Assembly (NCBI GenBank): GCA_949318235.1
Contig: OX439128.1
Location: forward strand, 47,147,030 to 47,211,029
From: Ecdyonurus torrentis
Lineage: Eukaryota; Arthropoda; Insecta; Ephemeroptera; Heptageniidae
Length of the DNA: 64,000 nt
Direction: 5' to 3'
The notes beneath the pieces were generated by a model. That model was given only the letters and a program-made list of their open reading frames with translations. It was not told the origin of the DNA and made no database searches. Numbering within the stretch: the stretch's first letter is position 1; every line of letters begins with the position of its first letter. A program made the position numbers and the translations under genes. Shown in pieces: positions 22,386 to 33,506 of this stretch.

Positions 22386-23831
22386 TTAATATTTATTTGG
22401 TGATGGCCATGAATCCTCAAGTGTAGCTGGAGTTCCTCTTAATTTAGGAGGCGCGGCAGAAAGTACTTTGACGATGAAAGGTGCAGGTGAAGGTGGATTT
22501 CTGCTAGCGGCGCTCACATTCTCCTCGTGTCTAATTTCGATGGTTTCTTTTTCACCTCGTCGGTGAGTTGTCCTCCTACCCCCTGGTCTACGAATGATCT
22601 GCGATCGGGCACTGATCTCAGGCTTCCAATGTTGAGAGTACTCCACTTTGGGTTGTTCATTAATCTGTATTAAAAAAGCAAGAAAATTAATTCAATTTAA
22701 TTACTTTTCTTAAAATACGTATTTCATTGTCAAGAGAATTGAAAAGAAAACAGGAATATTTTATGATTATTTAATTATACTCTAACTCTGCGTTACATTT
22801 ATAATATTGTGTACCTTCATAAAAAAAAAGTAAGATTGTTTTGAAAATGAAAGTATTCAAGCAAGAGTGTTCTGATTTCTATTTACAGCTATTTTTTTTA
22901 TATAATATAGCAGATGTATCTGGAAAATGAAAGATGTTTTGAAATGTTTTAATTGCTTTGAAAGTTCCTGCTTTTTATAATTGACAAAATAGTATTTATC
23001 CTTTATTATAGCTTAAGATTTAGCCAAAATTTTAAAGATATTTTTTGACCAATTAAAATGGAAAACTATATGTATATTTTTTTGGCACATAACCAAAGTA
23101 AATATTTATGCTTTCTTCCTATCTTCAAACCTGAGAGCATCAATAAACTCTTAATTAAAATATACTCATAAATAATAGTAATAAAAAACTTGAAAAATAA
23201 ATAAACAAAATGTAGTGTAATGTAGTTATTTATGATTTCTACTGTGAAAAGAAGATTTTAAAATAATCTGAGAGTTTTTGTCTAACACAAATTTAGGTAA
23301 ACATTGATTATAATTTGCATTTGAAATCAATCTTGATGAAAACACACTTTGTATTTCATGACAACACCTTGAATACACGATCAAAGCACATGGCTTGTCA
23401 CTTCACCATCAAAAGGTCACGTTCACAATTCACTTTTGATATAAAAAAAAATACCATACAGTATATAATTAACACACAACACACACAATAATTACCTGAA
23501 GATTAAATGGATCTTGATTATTTGTCTGCCAATCAGAATTAACAAGAATATTATTTTGAGTAGGTGGTATGTAAGTATTAGGTTGTTCACGTGTTTTAGA
23601 ATATGTTTCACTTAAAGTAATCACTGAATAATCCTGAGGTGTAACATAAGGTAGAGATGTGGTTCTTGGTTCAGGTAAAAAATAAGATGATGCACTAGAA
23701 GAAGCTTGAGAAGATGCACGTGTTAAATAACGTAAAACTAAAGATACAAAATCAGATGATTGTGATGCATCACACTGCACTAATAATACAGTTGTAGATA
23801 ACACAAGTAAACTAACCACTCTCATCTCCAT
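22386..23831 (-). CDS. Secreted Ser/Pro-rich protein of unknown function
   Basis: Two exons, 23496-23831 and 22386-22664, with a phase-0 intron of 831 bp, give 204 residues. The start chosen is the ATG at 23831 (MEMRVVSLLVLSTTVLLVQC), a clear signal peptide of about 20 residues. An ATG 33 bp further up would lie between the TATA box and the expected transcription start. The mature part has a Ser-rich segment (SSQASSSASSYF), a Pro/Thr/Gln/Asn-rich middle, then a strongly basic patch (RRPGGRRTTHRRGEK) followed by EENVSAASRNPPSPAP and a C-terminal SWPSPNKY. There are almost no cysteines after the signal. It is not a family I recognise; cuticle- or matrix-type proteins have this look. It is the only gene of the secreted group on the minus strand. 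Confidence 0.75.
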
Positions 23832-23869
23832 GTTGAAGACAAATAACTTTACCAAACGTTCCATTTCTC

Positions 23870-23877
23870 CTTTTATA
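23870..23877 (-). promoter_or_regulatory. TATA box (TATAAAAG)
   Basis: TATAAAAG on the minus strand about 39 bp before the chosen start codon. With the usual 25-30 bp spacing the transcript would start near 23845, giving a very short 5' UTR and excluding the ATG at 23864. Confidence 0.6.
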
Positions 23878-24481
23878 CTAGAAAGAGTTATCCGTGACAG
23901 CCACCAAATGCAACGTTAACTTTTTAAAAAGGAGAATATTTTCTCTTAATTTTTATATAAAAAAAAATGTATATATATATAGTTACTCTACCGCAGACTT
24001 TCGATTACGTATAACAGCTATATAAGAGTTCATTAATATTATTTTAAATATTTGAAAGTTTTTTTTTCTAGACCATCATTATATTGTAAATTATATTTTT
24101 AAACTTCCTATTAGTTAATTTATGTAATATTATAAAGATAAAATATGCAAACTCATATTTTTTTTCTTTTCTTTTTAGAAAACCAACAAGACATTATAGT
24201 AATTAAGATCAAGTTTATATTATTTTTATACATCATCAAAAAAAAAAAACATGCCTATTAAATCTAAAGACTTATATAATTACTTGTATAGATGCGATAT
24301 CAATACTTTACAATGAAGGATAATCGTGGAATTTTATACGCATGACTAAATATTTCGTGCAAATATCTCCGCATGGTACGTGTTAAATTAATCGTAAAGT
24401 ATCATATAAAAAATTTATTCTTCATTCAATAAAGTGTATCTAAATATCTAAATACATTAAGCAATCTGTTAGAGGTACTCC

Positions 24482-24799
24482 TTAAAGGCGTAGAACACCT
24501 CGAATAAAAAATATGTCTAATATCCTAAAATACCTATAAATATCAACGTTGATTTGGCGGGAGTCATTGATTTCTCATTTATTTTACATTCACAAAATAA
24601 CTGATGCGGGTTTGTGACGTCACAGTTCACTGATCCACGTGCGTGAAAACAGGTGAGCTGTGACGTCATATACCCGCATCTACCACTTCGTGAATGGAAA
24701 ATAAATGAGAAATCAATGACTCCGGTCAAATCAACGTTGATTTTTAGGTATGTTAGGATATTAGAGATGTTTTTTGTTCGAAGTGTTCTACGCCTTTAA
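24482..24799. mobile_element. TTAA foldback element, copy 2
   Basis: TTAA at both ends. Termini are AGGCGTAGAACACCTCGAAT and the complement of GTTCGAAGTGTTCTACGCCT. The arms pair through AACGTTGATTTGGCGGGAGT and its partner to a loop near TGATCCACGTGCGTGAAAAC. Slightly more diverged than copy 1. Confidence 0.85.
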
Positions 24800-25261
24800 G
24801 GAAGAAAAAAATTAGTGCTATTTATAAGTATTAATTCAATTACTCTATATTAAAAAAGCAACATTTAATATGACAAAAATTAATAATGAGAAAGTTTATG
24901 CATGCACGCATATATCACAAGATCATTATTATATTTTGTATTGTGAGTGTGTATAAAAGTTCAAATTAAAAAGTTGAATACTTCAAAGTTATAGTATGTG
25001 GTGACAAGTTTATGACTCATTATATATTATAAACTGGATTCAGTAAAAATGTGATTGTATTAAGGAGATATATCACATTTCAAGTATAAAAATCAATACA
25101 GCAGGTAAAACTTAATAATATAATATATAATAGTAAGACCATACAATAGCAAGCCATCTTCTTTAAAAGTCAAGAAGCTTTCCGGTTTGGTACCGTCGAG
25201 CATTTTTTTATTGAATTTTTCAGTCACAATTGTTAACAGAAAGTTAGAACAATATGCTAAT

Positions 25262-25396
25262 TCAAATTATGTCCGTAAACCCAGTTTATTTTTTGTGCTC
25301 TAATTCAAGAAAAAATGACGATCACCTAATGCTTTTTCAATGGAATTCCGCATTTTTTGGAGCAAGGAACAGAGTTTACGAACGTAATTTAAGTTA
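25262..25396. mobile_element. Foldback MITE related to HUS1 intron 6 element
   Basis: AAATTATGTCCGTAAACCCA faces the complement of GAGTTTACGAACGTAATTT. Inside, ATGGAATTCCGCATTTTTTG is the inverse of the CAAAAAATGTGCATTCCAT words of the element at 13072-13210. Confidence 0.55.
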
Positions 25397-25499
25397 GATC
25401 ACGGATACAACGGTAGACTATATTAGAGAGGTTGCAGAAGCTTGGAGAGTTGTTTGACTTGTCATTATGGATATATTATTATAGTCATTTGTTCGTAAA

Positions 25500-25574
25500 T
25501 AATGACTAGACCAACACTTGTTGTAACTTTATTTGTTACTATGAACTGCCTGGATCAATAAAGTTTCTTATTTC
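25500..25574 (+). repeat. SINE-like 3' end, second copy
   Basis: GACTAGACCAACACTTGTTG, then ACTATGAACTGCCTGGATCA and ATAAAGTTTCTTATTTC. The tail runs straight into the TTAA of foldback copy 3. Confidence 0.5.
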
Positions 25575-25838
25575 TTAAAGACGTAGAACACTTTGAACAA
25601 AAAACATGCCTAACCTAAATATCAACGTTGATTCGGCGGGAGTCATTGATTACTAATTTATTTTCCATTCAGGAAATGGCAGCTGCGAAAACAGGTGAGT
25701 TGTGACGTCATAAACCCGCAACTGATATTTCGTGAATTGAAATTAATTAGAAATCAATGACTCCGTCCAAATCAACGTTGATAATTAGGTATGTTAGAAT
25801 ATTAGGCATGTTTTTTGTTCATGGAGTACTACGCCTTT
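25575..25838. mobile_element. TTAA foldback element, copy 3 (one arm deleted)
   Basis: The left TTAA with AGACGTAGAACACTTTGAAC is intact. The right end is AGTACTACGCC then TTTTC, so the right TTAA has decayed. The left arm lacks the inner part after AGGAAATGGCAGCTGCG, leaving the right arm unpaired around GTGACGTCATAAACCCGC. It sits at the tail of a SINE-like repeat. Confidence 0.8.
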
Positions 25839-27096
25839 TCTTACCGGAAAATGTCGGAAATGTCGGCTTACTATAAGACTTGTGATTGTAAAATATCTCT
25901 ATAAATAAATACAAAAATATAAGTAAACAAACGTATGCATGAATGTGAGCTTTTTATGTTTAATTTTCAATTTATTTATTATTAGCTGCATACGGAAGTA
26001 ATAGATAATTTGCTACTCAATTAACTAGTTTATTATTATTGATATTATTTTTTTTAAGTTGCTAATTTTTTAATCAATTAACTTCCTTTCAGCTTTTATT
26101 GTTTTAAAAGTCTTAGTGTTAAAATACAGGTTCATTGTTTGAGAAAGTTAATGACTACTTATGATTTATAACTATTATAATTAAAAGTTTTTATAAAAAT
26201 GCATCTTAAAAGAGAGCTACTTTTTTATTAAGAAGCTTTTTAACCAGAAGGTGTTATTGCTTCATTTGTTTTTATACAGTATTATTTTTTTTATGTTTAC
26301 ATATTTTAATTTGTTTTGGCTTTAGGCGTACGTATTAACATTATTATCAAGCAGACTATTTATCATGCAATTTTTTTACAGTAAAAAAAAAAAAAGATTA
26401 AATTTTTATGTGAGTATAAAATGAAATAGTAATAAAACGTGTATTAACTTAAAGATAATATATATGATTTATATAATTTATTATATTTTTAGAAAATTAA
26501 ATAAAGTAAAGATCACGAATTTTTATATACTATTAGTTGTATTGAGATATAGTAATAATAAAAATAGTTTAATATATAATATTATTTATGAAGGTAAAGT
26601 CAAGGATTGTCACAATTTACTTTTTCTTTTCTTTCATACAAATTTAAATTACATACAATAAAATAATAAGAAAATAGTTCACACAAGGTAATACTATTAT
26701 GTTTGTACCAATTTTTTTTTATAATATATTATTTATATAAAAACTTGAATATTATTAATTCATATAATATTATTTTTGAATTCAATATAATATAAAGCTT
26801 GCTGGCCTAGTTATTTTTAATGCAAAAATGTTGTCGATAATTTGTTAATATCAATCAATTTGAAATGTCTTGACAAATATACATTAATACGACATTCTTA
26901 GGAAATTTATTAAAGTTACAAATTTCCTGTAAAAAATTTTAATATATGAATAAAAAAAAGCGGTTTTGTTTACTTTTTTTGTTAATATCAAAAAAATGTT
27001 CTATATAATAAAAATTACTAAATAATTATTACGCAATAAACATATATCATTACACTGAAAAAAAAATAAGGGCCTTTATTGTAAAGTTGAATTAAC

Positions 27097-27404
27097 TATA
27101 GGGTATGCGGATGATGTCATATTTAATGAGCTTGGAGGCCATACTGGAGTAGTGAACAACATTGCTCAGCATAGGACAAACTTTGTTTTAGGCAATTTTC
27201 TTTGGAAAATCTGTTAATTTTTTTGTTATGTTATTTTTCTCACATACTTGAGATACTAATTTAACATATTTACAAGATAAATGTTCTCAAAAATATTGCA
27301 TAGTGTTTTTAAACTTGCAAAATGAGTTATTTTCCTATGCCACCCATGTTATTGAGTTATCCAACATGGCGTCGACTTTAACGCATGAATGCATAGACCC
27401 TATA
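27097..27404. mobile_element. TA-type MITE family, copy C
   Basis: Starts TATAGGGTATGCGGATGATG, contains ACATTGCTCAGCATAGGACA and ends GGCGTCGACTTTAACGCATG ... GACCCTATA. Same orientation as copy A. Confidence 0.75.
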
Positions 27405-27992
27405 CACTGAGGTGTAGTTGATAATTGGTCTCACTCACAAAAAAGATAGTGAGAAACCACATAACAATTATTTATACAATAGGCCTATATATTTTTATAT
27501 GTAATATTTTATATCATAATATTATGATTTTTGATGTATTACGTCAATTTTTACGTAGTCCTCCATAATCAAAACCTAACCACATATTTTAATTTAAAGA
27601 ACTCATACGTTTTTTTTATCAGTGTAGACAGATAAGTAAAAAGAAATTTTTAAAATTTATAAGGAAGCCCCAATGTCAGATTATTGATTACAATGAATTA
27701 CCTCACGAATATAAGTTACACCATATTTGAAGTTTAATTTTATATTTAATATGCATTAGACATCATATTATTGATATATTATATCATTGATGACGTATTG
27801 TTATATTTTGATTATAAAGACAGGGGGTTTCTATTTTATTTGTCAGGGTCGCACGCACGCACACACGCATCATATTATAGTGTATACACATATATGTGCA
27901 CCAAAAGAGCGATTGCTTGAGGTGCGAGGAATGGGTGGTGATGAACTGATCGGTATGCAACAAGAGTCATCATTCATGCGTGGGAGGATGGG

Positions 27993-28000
27993 TATAAATA
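27993..28000 (+). promoter_or_regulatory. TATA box (TATAAATA)
   Basis: TATAAATA 62 bp upstream of the start codon of the Tyr-rich KR-precursor gene; the predicted transcription start is near ATCAACGCATC at about 28017-28025. Confidence 0.7.
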
Positions 28001-28054
28001 CACTGGACATCAAGGATCAACGCATCAAACGCACTCACTCATCAACCAACAACA

Positions 28055-30087
28055 ATGAAGATCGCACTCCTGGTAAGTGTTCTTCATTCAAATAATTAGT
28101 TGTTTTTTTTGTACTTCGGAACAATTATTATACTTAAATATATAGACATAGAAAAATTAAACGTTATTTAGCGAGAATTATTTTTTCATGCAAAATAATT
28201 TTTATTACCAATATTATTGATACTATTCAAGAATTTCAACGATTTGCAATTTAATAACAAATAATGCGCAATTTATTGTCAGGTATGAGAATTAATTAAA
28301 ATTTAGGAGAAATGGGATTTAATTTAATAGAGATCATAACTTGAATTATCATAATTATTACTGTTTTAATTCAAGTTTTTTATTTGCTTACATTTTTAAA
28401 AATAAACCTTTTATTCATATAATATCAAGGTAGCTAAAACAGTAGTAAACTATTTCGTAAATGAATTAAACAAAAGATATTACTTAAAAATTTAAAGTAT
28501 GAAATTAAACATTATACAATTTTAAATGTTGACTAAACAGAATAATTGTGTTAAATACGTCCTTCAATTTTGAAATGTTGAAATTTTAGTATAATATACA
28601 TACACACATTTTTTTTTTCCGTCTAAAAAGTAAATCAAGTAAATGTTGCAATGACATTCGAATTAAAAACTTTTTTTTATATCTTTCATTATGATAAATA
28701 CATTCATATACTTAAATAATCTCGTTCTAAATAAAATATAAAGTGTTAAATAATTTATTAATGTTCCAGTATATTTGAAAGAAAAATTAACTTTGATTTT
28801 GTAGTACGATAACTTACTACTTTGAACGTAAATTGTCGTTTTTTTCTCTCTCTCTCTCTCTCTGTTCTACTGTTTCTTTACTTATTAGTGACTTAAAGTA
28901 TAAAAGATTGATAGCTTAATTAGAGGGCAATTTAATAATAAAAAAAAAACTGCTAACTTAATTCATATACAGCTTAAAGTATTTTAATATGGTGTAATTA
29001 TATACGTATATCAAGTTGTAGACAGGTTTCATTTTTGCAAATAAATTTTTTAATTTTTAATTTTATATATTTACATATTATTTTATTAGAGTTGATACTT
29101 CTTAATTAAAATTATATTATTTTTTTAATTATATTGGATTTTTTATGAAAAAGATAAATATTAATTAATTTATGTACTTTCACATCTTCCTACTTATATT
29201 TATGTTGTGTTTGTATTACTTTCTTTGCTTCATTTTAATTAACAGTATTTTAATTACTAGTTAATATATTTTTACTTACATTATTTATAATTACTTGCAT
29301 ATTATAATTCATATAGACATAAATTTTGAAGTTACTGCCCAAATATTTTACACTTATACAATTATTGCAATAAGATAATTATCTTGCACTGTTTCACATA
29401 ACTTGCTATGATATGTGATTGCAAATTTTTTAATTGTATAAATAAATGAGAAGTTAATTAGATATTGCTTGGACTTGGAAAATTACTATAAACTCTCTCC
29501 TAAATAATTTTATGTTTACTGACATTGAAGTCTGTATCGGAATAAAATGTATGTTCACCGGACGTAATTTGTTTTAGCTTTTACAAGTGTACTTTCATAA
29601 TAGATGGTTTCTCATTATTTTTGAATATTTAATTCAAACACTAACGCAAGCTAAATTTAATTATCTTAAAAATAAAATTATACGTCTTAAAACTATATAA
29701 AGTTCATGGGGAGTATAAAAATAATTATTTACATTACAGAGACTTCAATGCCTGCAATTGTATAGTAAAAAACTTTAACGCCTGCAAATGTGTAATTTTT
29801 CTGTTACATTGTTTCAGTTCGTTATTGTGGCCACGTTTCTGGCGCTGGCATACGGAGCTCCCACTCTCCCCGAGTCACCCTCGCAGGCGGAGAACACGGA
29901 GGCCGTGGGGCCGTCAGACGACACCACCGCTAAAAACAAAAGGAATCTCATCGCTCTCGGCTACGGTTACAGTCCCTATGCATACACGGTACCCTATGGC
30001 TATGCGGCAACCTATACGTACCCATCGGCATACTCGTACTCGTATCCATATACGGCGTACCCTTATGGTGGCTATATCTACGGGTAA
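28055..30087 (+). CDS. Secreted Tyr-rich KR precursor (family member 1)
   Basis: Exon 28055-28072 (MKIALL), a 1.7 kb phase-0 intron, then exon 29818-30087; 95 residues. Signal peptide residues 1-19 (FVIVATFLALAYG at its end) is followed by an acidic, Pro/Ser-rich propeptide (residues 20-44) and the cleavage-type site KNKR (45-48). The remaining 47 residues are dominated by Tyr, Gly, Ala, Pro and Ser: ALGYGYSPYAYTVPYGYA ... YGGYIYG. Cysteine is absent. Exon 2 is markedly richer in G and C than its surroundings. Poly-A signal AATAAA at 30175. The layout matches four other genes in the window; function is not known, but an extracellular structural or peptide role is likely. Confidence 0.85.
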
Positions 30088-30766
30088 ACATTTATTAAAT
30101 CGTTTTACCCATATTATATAACACTTACATTCTTTCTTAAAATTACTGTCCCTTTTCATGTGTATAAAATTATAAATAAAAATTCTATAACTTATATTTT
30201 ATTGTAATTTACTTTCTTCCTTTTAACGTTCTCCATATAAACCAAATACACTATTTACTTAGGGGTAATGTACTGTATCTCTTACAAGTTAGATCATTGT
30301 GTTTGGAGTAAAAGTATCCTGATAATTAAAAAATATATATAGTTAAAAAATAACAGCTCAAAAATTAGACAGATTAAAAATTAGAGTATCTCCAATTGGA
30401 AGAAGAGAGAGAGAGAGAGAGAGAGAAAGTGCACTTATATTAATTCAATTATGATAGCTCTGTATTAAAAATAAGGCTAACGCAAAATGACAGATAAATT
30501 ATTTAAATAAAAATAAAAACTACAATAATGCATTAAATAGAAAAGATTTTATTTTATTTAGTAAAGATCAGGGTTAAAAAGAAAGTTTGGTCCAAATTTT
30601 ACTTGAACTTGATATTAAAACTAAAAGTTGGTGACATTGTCACATTTATCAATGCAAAAGGAAAACTATGTTTATGCGTCTTAATAATAATAATAAAGTG
30701 ATAAGAATGTCACGCTTTGTACGCAACTAATGCTGCAACCACGAGGGAGATAGTGCTTACCATGAA

Positions 30767-30774
30767 TATAAAAC
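30767..30774 (+). promoter_or_regulatory. TATA box (TATAAAAC)
   Basis: TATAAAAC 55 bp before the start codon of the Gln/Tyr-rich secreted protein gene. Confidence 0.6.
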
Positions 30775-30821
30775 AAGATTCAAAGACGACGCTTTTGTCA
30801 AACGTCCTCGAACTTTAGGCC

Positions 30822-32032
30822 ATGAACTTCACTGTGTTAATCGTAAGTAATATTTATTGACTTTTTGTAATTCTTGTCACAGATCAGTACTCACTATTAG
30901 TGAGTAACTATTTTTTGGTTAGCAACAAATTGAAACTTAATAAAACATCTCTATAGTTGGATTTTCCTTTTCTGGTGATATTAATCAAGCTTTTCTATAT
31001 AAAGTTATAGAGAATCGTATTGTATAATATAAATTATTAAACATTAGTTCACTATAAAATTATTATGGGTCTGTATCTGATAGTTAAACAATAGTGTTTC
31101 ACAATTCCGTATAATATTCTTGCTATATATTGATTATATAGGCTTCCACATTATTCATTATTAATTAATGACACAATTGATTGCTGATTAGGTTTCCAAA
31201 GAAGCATTGATTTTAGAATTATAATATTATACACACGATTGCAATAATATATTTTACCATTTAAAACTTTGCACTAAATTTACAATGTTATTTTTATGAG
31301 AAAAAAAGCTCCGAATTTAATTGATCCAATATATTATCACATCACAACCATATATACATTTAAATATAGTTTAAAGTGTTTAAACCTATAATAGAAAAGT
31401 TGATGTTTAGTAGCTCACATTAGAGTAAGCTTGATTTCTTAATACCTCTCAGTGCCTCCCCTTTCTGTTGTAAAATGATATATATTTTTATACACAATTA
31501 CGATACCGTACTATAAATATTAAAATTAAATATACTCAAAAATATATTCTAAAATTCTTAAATGAAGTGGCAAGAAATTTGGTTACAATACATCTTATTC
31601 CATTTATATCTTGACTAAAAATACACTAACTCATGTCACTAAATGTTACAGATGATTGTGGCGGCTGTATTAATACCCCAGGTTACAAGCTTGGGTTTTG
31701 GCAGCAGTCGCTCTCAAAGTCAACAAGACGAGGCTCAAGCTCAAGAAGCGGTGCAAGTGGTGCGCATTGTGGAGGCCGCAGAGCTCGCAAACTCCGTGGC
31801 TCGTGGTCACACACCACTTATTCACCCTCTCACGTACTCTCAACCTCAATTCACTCATCCAAACTACGCTGCAACCTTCAACCCCTCTAATAATTATCAA
31901 CCCTTCTATCCTCGAGCTCAGTTTAACCCACACTACGCAGGACATCAGTTCTACACATTACCTCCGACGTATTACTTCTCGCATCCTCAAGCACGACACT
32001 ATGTTTACCGGATCTATAATTCTAAAAAGTAA
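30822..32032 (+). CDS. Secreted Gln/Tyr/Pro-rich protein
   Basis: Exon 30822-30842 (MNFTVLI), phase-0 intron of 809 bp, exon 31652-32032; 133 residues. The signal peptide (residues 1 to about 21) continues MIVAAVLIPQVTSLG across the junction. Next comes SSRSQSQQDEAQAQEAVQVV, a likely helix with VRIVEAAELANSVA, then a His/Pro/Tyr/Asn-rich C-terminal half (TYSQPQFTHPNY, FYTLPPTYYFSHP, RHYVYRIY). There is no KR-Gly motif, so it shares gene architecture but not sequence with the Gly/Tyr members. AATAAA at 32331. Family not recognised; a cuticle- or chorion-like protein is possible. Confidence 0.8.
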
Positions 32033-33437
32033 ATCAAATTTCTTTCTGGCAGACGTTTTTCTAAGCAAAGTTTTTACAATGTACCATGGAAATTTAGCGT
32101 CTTTTTTTTATGAGAAAACAACAATAATATCAAACGCTACTTTTTTTTTTGTCATCGATTATGCAATTTAATACCACGTAATTCTTTTGTTAGAAGTATT
32201 GTAATTTAGGTTATTGATAAATATTTGTGTATAACCAGGTATAAGTAACATTCATATTATTATTTTTATTTATTTAAATGTAAAAAGACTATAAGTACAT
32301 AGTTTTTTTGAACAGTTATACTGTCAAATTAATAAATTTTATTTTAACTCTGTATTATTTTAATTGTACTCTAAAACTGAATATTTGCCAAAAAAATGAA
32401 AAGGATCTAATTAATAATGCTAAGTACGTGTATACGTAAATAAATATTTCCGCGTTGTTTCTTGACACGTGTACTGTTTATAAAAAATATTTGTGTCTAT
32501 ATGTTTCTTGTGTATCTTTTTGTTGTTTTAGATAGCTTTATGTTTTTTAAAAATAAAAATACTGATATAATAAAAGTATGGATTTGTTATATTTTGTTGA
32601 GTGCACATGACTTGTGCTCTTGAATGCACGTTTTAGTGTGACTTTTCACGGCTATTTTGTCCAGCGAAATGCAGACGTTTCGCTTTGTAGTTTCAACAAA
32701 GAATACTGACTGCTACAACAGCAACAGTTCTTAGTTTTGATCGGCGTGAATCACTTTCACTTGAAATCACCGCTTTGGTGCACGCCTACCCACCATGCTT
32801 CCATGCTATGAAACGATAACAATATTTTAATATTATCGATAATTTAGAATCGATGTTAAAATATAAAAAAGTTTCATCTCTTGAAAGCAAAAGTGTTCCA
32901 TTTTCCCGCTAGAATTATTATATTTTATACCTTTTTTTTTTAACATTAAATTTTTAAATAATTTTAATCGTAGCTTTACTCTGTTTGAATTTTGCTACTG
33001 TACTTCAAAGAATATATTTTTAGTTTTGTAAATATATTCCAATGGATATGTGTTCATATTTAGTATCATGTTAATTAAGTCTCCATACAAAATGGAATGC
33101 ATTTTATTTCCATTGCAGTGAAAAAAAAAAATACTTTGTATAAATTAAGCGATAAGCCTATTTCATATTACATTCTATGCCCTTGCAGGCTCTATAAAAA
33201 GTTAAGATTGATAGCATATTTTACAAAGTATTTATTTTGATCCCAACTCTAAAATAAAAAATAATAATAAAAAAATGTTGTGCATAAACAATATGTATAC
33301 ATACAGTACACTCAAATTTGGAACATTTACTGATTCAATTCATATCTTGTTTCATTTATCGTTAGATAAGAGATGAGACTGTTGAAAACTATTTCATATT
33401 AAATATATTTGCATATTTATTTGTTTGTTAATATGAC

Positions 33438-33506
33438 TATAGATCATCGCTTGTTGTAACTGTATTGGTTACTATAATGAACTGCCTTGGTCAATAAAAT
33501 GTCTTA
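33438..33506 (+). repeat. SINE-like 3' end, third copy
   Basis: GACTATAGATCATCGCTTGT, then AATGAACTGCCTTGGTCAAT and AAAATGTCTTATTG. Matches the copies at 21317 and 25500. Confidence 0.5.

Larger units (their letters stand above)
23880..27990. other. Non-coding region rich in mobile elements
   Basis: No credible gene between the secreted minus-strand gene and the first Gly/Tyr gene. It carries TTAA foldback copies 2 and 3, a foldback related to that in HUS1 intron 6, a SINE-like tail and TA-type MITE copy C. The remaining sequence is AT-rich with no open frame of interest. Confidence 0.6.

Noticed and set aside
21593..25838. CRISPR-like spacing of repeated units
   Set aside because: The repeats are long inverted elements at irregular distance in a eukaryotic genome, with no short regular direct repeats.
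29825..30159. Alternative frames over the Tyr-rich exon (both strands)
   Set aside because: The frame that continues the MKIALL signal exon explains the exon; others are shadows of its biased composition.
31633..32171. Other frames overlapping the Gln/Tyr-rich exon
   Set aside because: Only one frame joins the first exon in phase and gives a signal peptide.
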